Notes under the pieces: generated by a model
What the model saw: only the letters and a program-made list of their open reading frames with translations
Databases searched by the model: none
What the model was told of the DNA's origin: nothing
Part shown: piece by piece, positions 8,951-15,972 of the stretch
How positions within the stretch are numbered: the stretch's first letter is position 1
How the letters are laid out: each line of letters starts with the position of its first letter
Position numbers and translations under genes: made by a program
NCBI GenBank assembly: GCA_015501595.1
Contig: JADNRX010001026.1
Location: 1-15,972 of the forward strand
DNA length: 15,972 bases
Source of the DNA: Hymenopellis radicata
Taxonomy: Eukaryota; Basidiomycota; Agaricomycetes; Agaricales; Physalacriaceae
Direction of reading: 5' to 3'

Positions 8951-9869
8951 TACTGTGGGAAGCTTCGGCAAGTACCGGCATCTCTTTTGGTTTTTACCAC
9001 CATCACCAAACTACCACTCGTCCAATGAGCACGCCGGATCTTAACAGCCAGTATGGAACAGTAAACGACGCGTATCGTACGTCGTAGACGCCTTTCGACG
9101 GGACTCGGAGCGGGCATGGCATTAGTGCGAAGGCACCCGGTTCAAAAGCGCGGACCTAACAGTGAACACGTTTCAGACGTCCCAATTCATGCTGAAGGGT
9201 CTATATGGAGGATACATTAATGTGGGACGACCGTGGCGATTGTACGACTGCAACGTTTCATCCCTATCATCTCGTGAACAAGTGTGTAGCAAGGTGCCTG
9301 CTTATGGAGATCGACTCTATGCCATTCTTGAACTTCTCCAGGAACAGACCTGGGATCGTCTCGTGTGCCAGCGGTGAAAGTGCGTATCTATTTTATTCGA
9401 CGTCACCATAAGTTGATGGTGGTGCCTTAGACCGCTGTCGCGACCAAGTCGAAAAGATAGCGCCTCGTTAAGTCCCAGGATTGCTCAATCAACAACAGGT
9501 ACTCACGATTGTGAGGAGCTTCGGTGATGTCGCGCTATACTTATTGATTCTTTTAGTGTGCGAATACCCTAGTGCTCATGCTATAAAGACCGCGAGCTTC
9601 ACTATTCGACGAGCCTTTCGCAACCGCTACTCGAGCCACGGACACTATTATGGCGCGTTGTGATCTGTAGGTGTACGCTGTCAAACATGGCCAACTTCTG
9701 GTCATATTCAGGTCTGGATCTGTCGTGCTATCTCTACGTTCTCAGTTTCATACGGCAATCACCCGGCTCATGAAGTGGATGACCCTTCTTGCGCCTCTCA
9801 ATAAATAGCCACTAGTCAGTGTTTGAGAGCACGGGCGCTTTCCTTCCTCAATCTCACAGACATCCTGAC
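8951..9869. other. Region without a supported gene, upstream of the secreted GMC gene
   Basis: Plus-strand open frames at about 9162-9411 and 9481-9663 contain short protein-like pieces but no recognisable domain. They could be remnants or further exons of the 8273 gene. CAATAAATAG at 9799-9808, about 65 bases before the ATG at 9870, is a possible TATA variant for the GMC gene. Confidence 0.35.
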
Positions 9870-12197
9870 ATGCTTACGAGCTTGGGACTTTTTATCTCAG
9901 TCTTTCTTCCGTTTCTCCGCCAATGGTCCCACGCAAAATTGGTGGAAGCACCCTCTCGTACCGAGTACGACATCATCATCATTGGAGGTGGTTGCGATTC
10001 TCGTCATGCTCTTCTCTACATTCAACGGTTCGGCGTTTAGGCGGAACGGCAGGCAGTGTGCTCGCCAGTCGTCTCTCTGAGGATCAGTGTGTCTCCGTAT
10101 TAGTAGTTGAGGCTGGGATCAAGTACGTAGTCCTCACTTCTCGAGGATTGTTACTCTTACTTATTATTCTCTAGTAATGCGGGCATCTTGAACTCCGAGG
10201 TTCCCTTTCTTGGAACGGAGCTGGGTGGCTCCAGTGTGGACTGGAACTTCACCACCATACCTCAAGGTGCCTCGCGGTCCTTTGATTTGTGAACGCTTAT
10301 TAAACGGGCGTAGCCGGATTGAACGGCCGTACTGTGCCAATCGAGCGTGGCTTCGTTTTGGGTGGAAGTAGCACTGTCAGTAAGTCCTTTTCTATACCAT
10401 TTCGAGTGCGCCTCTTGAACCTAATCCAGATTTAATGACATGGAATCGATGCTCAAATGACTTCTGGACTCCATGGCTACGGCATCGTCCAATCCAATCT
10501 GGAGTTGGGCGGAAATCGAGAACTATTACCTGCAGGTATGTAATGTTTTTCGACTGTCAAGTTAATCTTCAAAAATACTTGCTTTAGACGTCGAGGCTTG
10601 TGCCACCTGCAGACGGACATAACACAACAGGCCAGGTTGAGCCTGATGTGCACGGTAATGGGCCTGTACAAGTTAGTCTACCGGGCTTCAAAACCGAACT
10701 CGAGGACCGCGTCATTGCCTCTGCTAATTTGCTTGGTGGCCGGTTCGCGTACAACGAGGATATCAATGCGGGAAACACACTGGGAATTGGTAGGCCAGGA
10801 GACGACGATCCGCCTTCTCGATATTAATTCGTATTGTAGGCTACATCCAAAACTCGATTGGCAACGGGACGCGCAGTTCGGCGGCTACATCATATCTCCA
10901 GCCCGCTATCGACAGACCGAATTTGGACGTCGTGATTTCCACTCGAGTAACAAGAGTATTCGGAAGCGATGACCCGTTGGTGATTGATTCTGTCGAAATA
11001 GCGACTGCTGAAGATGGTGTGTGACATTTCTCGACGGAAGAATCTACCGCCTCAAGACTGGCTTAGGACCCCGAACAGTAATCTCTGCCAAGAAGGAAAT
11101 TGTACTCAGTGGAGCGTATATGGTATGCCTGTCCTTACGTGCCAAAAAGAGCCAACTTTTGTCTGAGAACTTTATAGGAACTGTCCAAGTTCTATCCCTA
11201 TCAGGCATTGACCGTCTGAAGTCCTTGAGCCGCTTGGAATCGACGTTCTCGTGGATGCGCCATCCGTCGGCGCGAACCTAGTCGACCATCCGCTAGTCGG
11301 CAGTTACTTCTTCGTCAACTCCAACAACACTTGGGATACAGTGCTTCGCAACCAGACTCTTTTCGATGAGACACTGGACGAGTGGATGGAGGAGAGGCAA
11401 GGATTATTTGTGGATACTCCGGCGAATACGATAGGATACTTCAAGCTCCCGGATTTTGAGACGTTCGATCCGTCGACTGGACCCGGATCGGGCAATACCG
11501 AGATACTATTCTCTGTACGCCGTGTTCAGCTTGCTGATGTGCATCCTGTTTGACTTGAACATCAGAGTGGATTTGCTCCGTTCGGTCCTACCACTACCCC
11601 ATCCACAGGCTCATACCTGACAGTGATATCCGCTGTCGTTTCGCCAACCTCTCGTACGTAGCACCTGCGCAGCGTGCAATATGGAATCATGTCTGACAAT
11701 CTATCTAGGTGGAAACACTACCATTCCCTCAACAAATCCATGGGATGCACCCATCATCGATCTGCAACTATTCAGCACTCAATATGACATCGATGCGATG
11801 GTCCAATCCCTGAAAGACGCTCAAACAATCGTGGCTTCGGAGCCTTGGGCAGATTACGTTCTAGGTCCATTTGGCGATTTGGTGAATGCGAGAACGGATG
11901 AAGATCTGGCTGAGTATTCGCGTAGAAATGCGGTCACTGTTAATCACTCTCTGGGGACGGCGAGGATTGGAGAGGTGGTTGATTCTGAGTTGAAGGTGAT
12001 CGGGGTGTCTGGGTTGCGTGTTGTTGATGCGTCGGTTCTTGTGAGTGTCTTGGACAAACTTGAATTACATTGCTGATTCGTTCCCTTAGCATACGGCTCC
12101 AGAGTGCCACCCTCAGGGAATCGTGTATACAATTGCGGAACGAGCGGTCGAACTTATCAGGGCTGAGCATTTTCATCGAGTAATTGTACATTATTGA
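9870..12197 (+). CDS. Secreted GMC oxidoreductase, aryl-alcohol-oxidase type; four apparent missing bases
   Basis: FAD-dependent oxidases of this family oxidise aryl or other alcohols outside the cell and release H2O2, feeding lignin-degrading peroxidases. Eleven exons give about 605 residues, as expected. The N-terminus MLTSLGLFISVFLPFLRQW is a plausible signal peptide. The FAD-binding motif is YDIIIIGGGGTAGSVLASRL with VLVVEAG after it. Further signatures are IPIERGFVLGGSS-like (here TVPIERGFVLGGSS), the second GMC signature LSLSGIG...VLEPLGIDVLVDAPSVG, and NLVDHP. The catalytic His is in VNHSLGTARIG and the second catalytic His in TAPECHPQGIVYTIAERA. Thus a His-His pair is present. The frame breaks at 10466-10467 (FW|DS), about 11019-11021, 11122-11123 (donor of the YMG exon) and 11210 (SGI|GP). 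At each site one added base, usually G, restores the family sequence. The site near 11020 is the least certain, since a two-base deletion also works. The substrate is unknown. Confidence 0.9.
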
Positions 12198-12228
12198 ATT
12201 TGGTAACGGGACAGAAGCGTGGTTCGTT
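12198..12228. other. 31-bp gap between two convergent GMC genes
   Basis: The stop codons of the two oppositely oriented GMC genes are only 31 bases apart. Any 3' untranslated regions must overlap the opposing coding sequence or end within a few bases. No AATAAA is present in the gap. Confidence 0.8.
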
Positions 12229-14727
<2,499 letters not shown>

Positions 14728-15417
14728 GATGCTGTTATTGGATACCGGTGTTTGGAATTGTCGTTTAAAAGAAGACTTTGCCGGTAACGCCGGATACCCA
14801 AGTGGAGGACTTTGATGTCTGGCCCGCTGGGAATTGGCTGGGAAGCCCACAGCGCTGTCCCACGCCACTTATCCCCATGAAGCGCGCTCACAACCTTAGT
14901 TGATGAGGCTGTTGGAGTGAATACATTACTCTTGAATGCGGTGAGATTTAGATGCCGTATAAAAGTAGATCTGTCAAGAAGAACTTCGTCAGATGCTGAT
15001 GGTGGTATCATCCTCCATTATCGGCGGCATAGGCTGATTTGAATTTACCGGTAATCAAGAATCGTAAGGCCAGAGGATCTACAGACATTGTGAGAGCTCT
15101 AGTTGGGCAGTAACAGTCAGATAGAGTGTCATAGAGTGAAAAGGTAAGAGTGTTGATTCAGGCGGGAGAAGCGTGGGACCTTTCGGATCGTGCCGTTTTC
15201 TTCCGGACAATCTCCACCACCAACCAACCCAAATCGCTGTACTGATCGTGGCGAATCTTATTAGAACGGTCTCCATTGGTCGCAACCGAGTTACTTTGAC
15301 CATTCCCCAAACGCATGCTGCCCTATCATTCTATTCAGTTGTGCATATATAGCAAAAGGATGTAACGAACTAGCCCGCGTACTACTTTCTCTCCTTCAGA
15401 CGTCTCGCTGTCCATCC
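14728..15417. other. Divergent promoter region between the second GMC gene and the DUF6534 gene
   Basis: The genes on either side run away from each other. A TATA box for the right-hand gene is at 15346-15352; no clear TATA is seen before the GMC gene. TATAAAAG occurs on the plus strand near 14957, in the wrong orientation for the GMC gene. A minus-strand frame at 15079-15303 starts with a hydrophobic helix, then WWWRLSGRKRHDPKGPTLLP. This recalls the membrane anchor and proline hinge of a cytochrome P450, but no further P450 sequence follows. Confidence 0.4.
15346..15352 (+). promoter_or_regulatory. TATA box of the DUF6534-type gene
   Basis: TATATAG in GCATATATAGC, about 70 bases before the ATG at 15418, followed by a pyrimidine-rich stretch (about 15384-15400) typical of a fungal transcription start. 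Confidence 0.45.
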
Positions 15418-15972
15418 ATGTCTTCCAATATTCCTATTCCCAACGACATCGCAGAGCTGTAAGTCTTCACCGCGACCGAAGATAACTTGATTGGCTCACC
15501 GCCTATCGATAAGTACCGGACCATTGGTGGGTCTTTCTACCGGCATCGTTATTGCTTCCTGGCATTTACGAGTGATTACTAGCTTTAGGCCACCTCTTCA
15601 ACTGGGGTCTATTTGGGGCTCTGAGTGTCCAGGCCTGTAAGCGACCTTCACTGCCAGCTCTCCGACGGGCTCGTTCAACAGTCTCTAGATATTTATTATC
15701 TTGCTTTTCCACATGATCGATTTTGGCCAACCAAAAGGCCTGAGCATCTTCATTTACATCTTCGAGGTGGCGCAGACCTGCGTGATACTCGAGATGCGTT
15801 TAGAAACTTTGGACCTGGGTCAGTGGTATTATTATTTTCTGGCATTGTTCTGACATACGTACAGTTGGGGGGACATGCGCGATCTTGACTTTCTGGTACA
15901 TATTGGCTGGGAGCGCCTGTCATGACCGCCATAAGTAAGCCTACCCGTCTTTTCTTCCTATGAATTAGCTAC
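15418..15972 (+). CDS. DUF6534-type multi-pass membrane protein, 5' part, frame-broken, cut by window end
   Basis: Proteins of this type are abundant in Agaricomycetes. They have several membrane helices and unknown function. The start MSSNIPIPNDIAEL leads through GT...AG introns into TGPL, GHLFNWGLFGALSVQ, AYIYYLAFPHDRFWPTK, LSIFIYIFEVAQTCVIL, RDAFRNFGPGWGDMRDLDF and YWLGAPVMTAI, in the order of the family's N-terminal half. A final donor ATAA|GTAAGC at about 15932 shows it continues past the window. Frame breaks, each mended by one base, are seen at 15526-15527 (donor of the TGPL exon), in AAAAGGCC at 15733-15740 (two bases, or one extra), at about 15789-15791, and at 15895-15896. Function cannot be stated. 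Its family assignment rests on remembered pattern, not a search. Confidence 0.75.

Noticed and set aside
10598..10972. Plus-strand open frame of 124 codons in the secreted GMC gene
   Set aside because: It is a shadow of exon 6 in another frame; the neighbouring frame gives the conserved GMC sequence.

Overview
The window looks like nuclear DNA of a filamentous fungus, most likely a basidiomycete (Agaricomycetes). Several genes are cut by many short introns of about 45-60 bases with GT...AG ends, intergenic spaces are small, and the protein families (GMC flavo-oxidases, a DUF6534-type membrane protein, a D-arabinitol/sorbitol-type dehydrogenase) are typical of that group. No tRNA, rRNA, CRISPR array, or transposase was recognised.

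Layout, left to right. Positions 1-930 hold pieces of a minus-strand gene: a very basic segment and an F-box-like segment with in-frame breaks. Positions 1929-3202 hold a plus-strand intronless gene for an unrecognised, probably nuclear protein. Positions 3772-5172 (minus) encode a PIG3/TP53I3-type quinone oxidoreductase in eight exons, and 5853-7315 (minus) a zinc-dependent polyol dehydrogenase in ten exons. Positions 8273-8950 (plus) hold an unrecognised gene or relic. Positions 9870-12197 (plus) encode a probably secreted GMC oxidoreductase of the aryl-alcohol-oxidase type. Positions 12229-14727 (minus) encode a second, leaderless GMC oxidoreductase, end to end with the first. From 15418 to the window edge (plus) is the 5' part of a DUF6534-type membrane protein.

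Four of the better-supported genes are redox enzymes: two NAD(P)-dependent MDR dehydrogenases and two FAD-dependent GMC oxidases. The secreted GMC would make H2O2 and aldehydes outside the cell, while the MDR enzymes would reduce quinones and interconvert polyols and ketoses inside. That they form a functional cluster is inference only.

The most striking pattern is technical or evolutionary. After splicing, nearly every gene reads as a well-conserved family member except for single missing bases, almost all in short homopolymers. The quinone oxidoreductase needs six such bases, the secreted GMC four, the DUF6534 gene about five, and gene 1929-3202 and the polyol dehydrogenase one each. The 12229-14727 GMC gene needs none across about 600 codons. 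Homopolymer-contraction errors in a long-read assembly explain this better than gene decay. Protein descriptions here treat those sites as probable errors, and gene models taken directly from this sequence would be broken.
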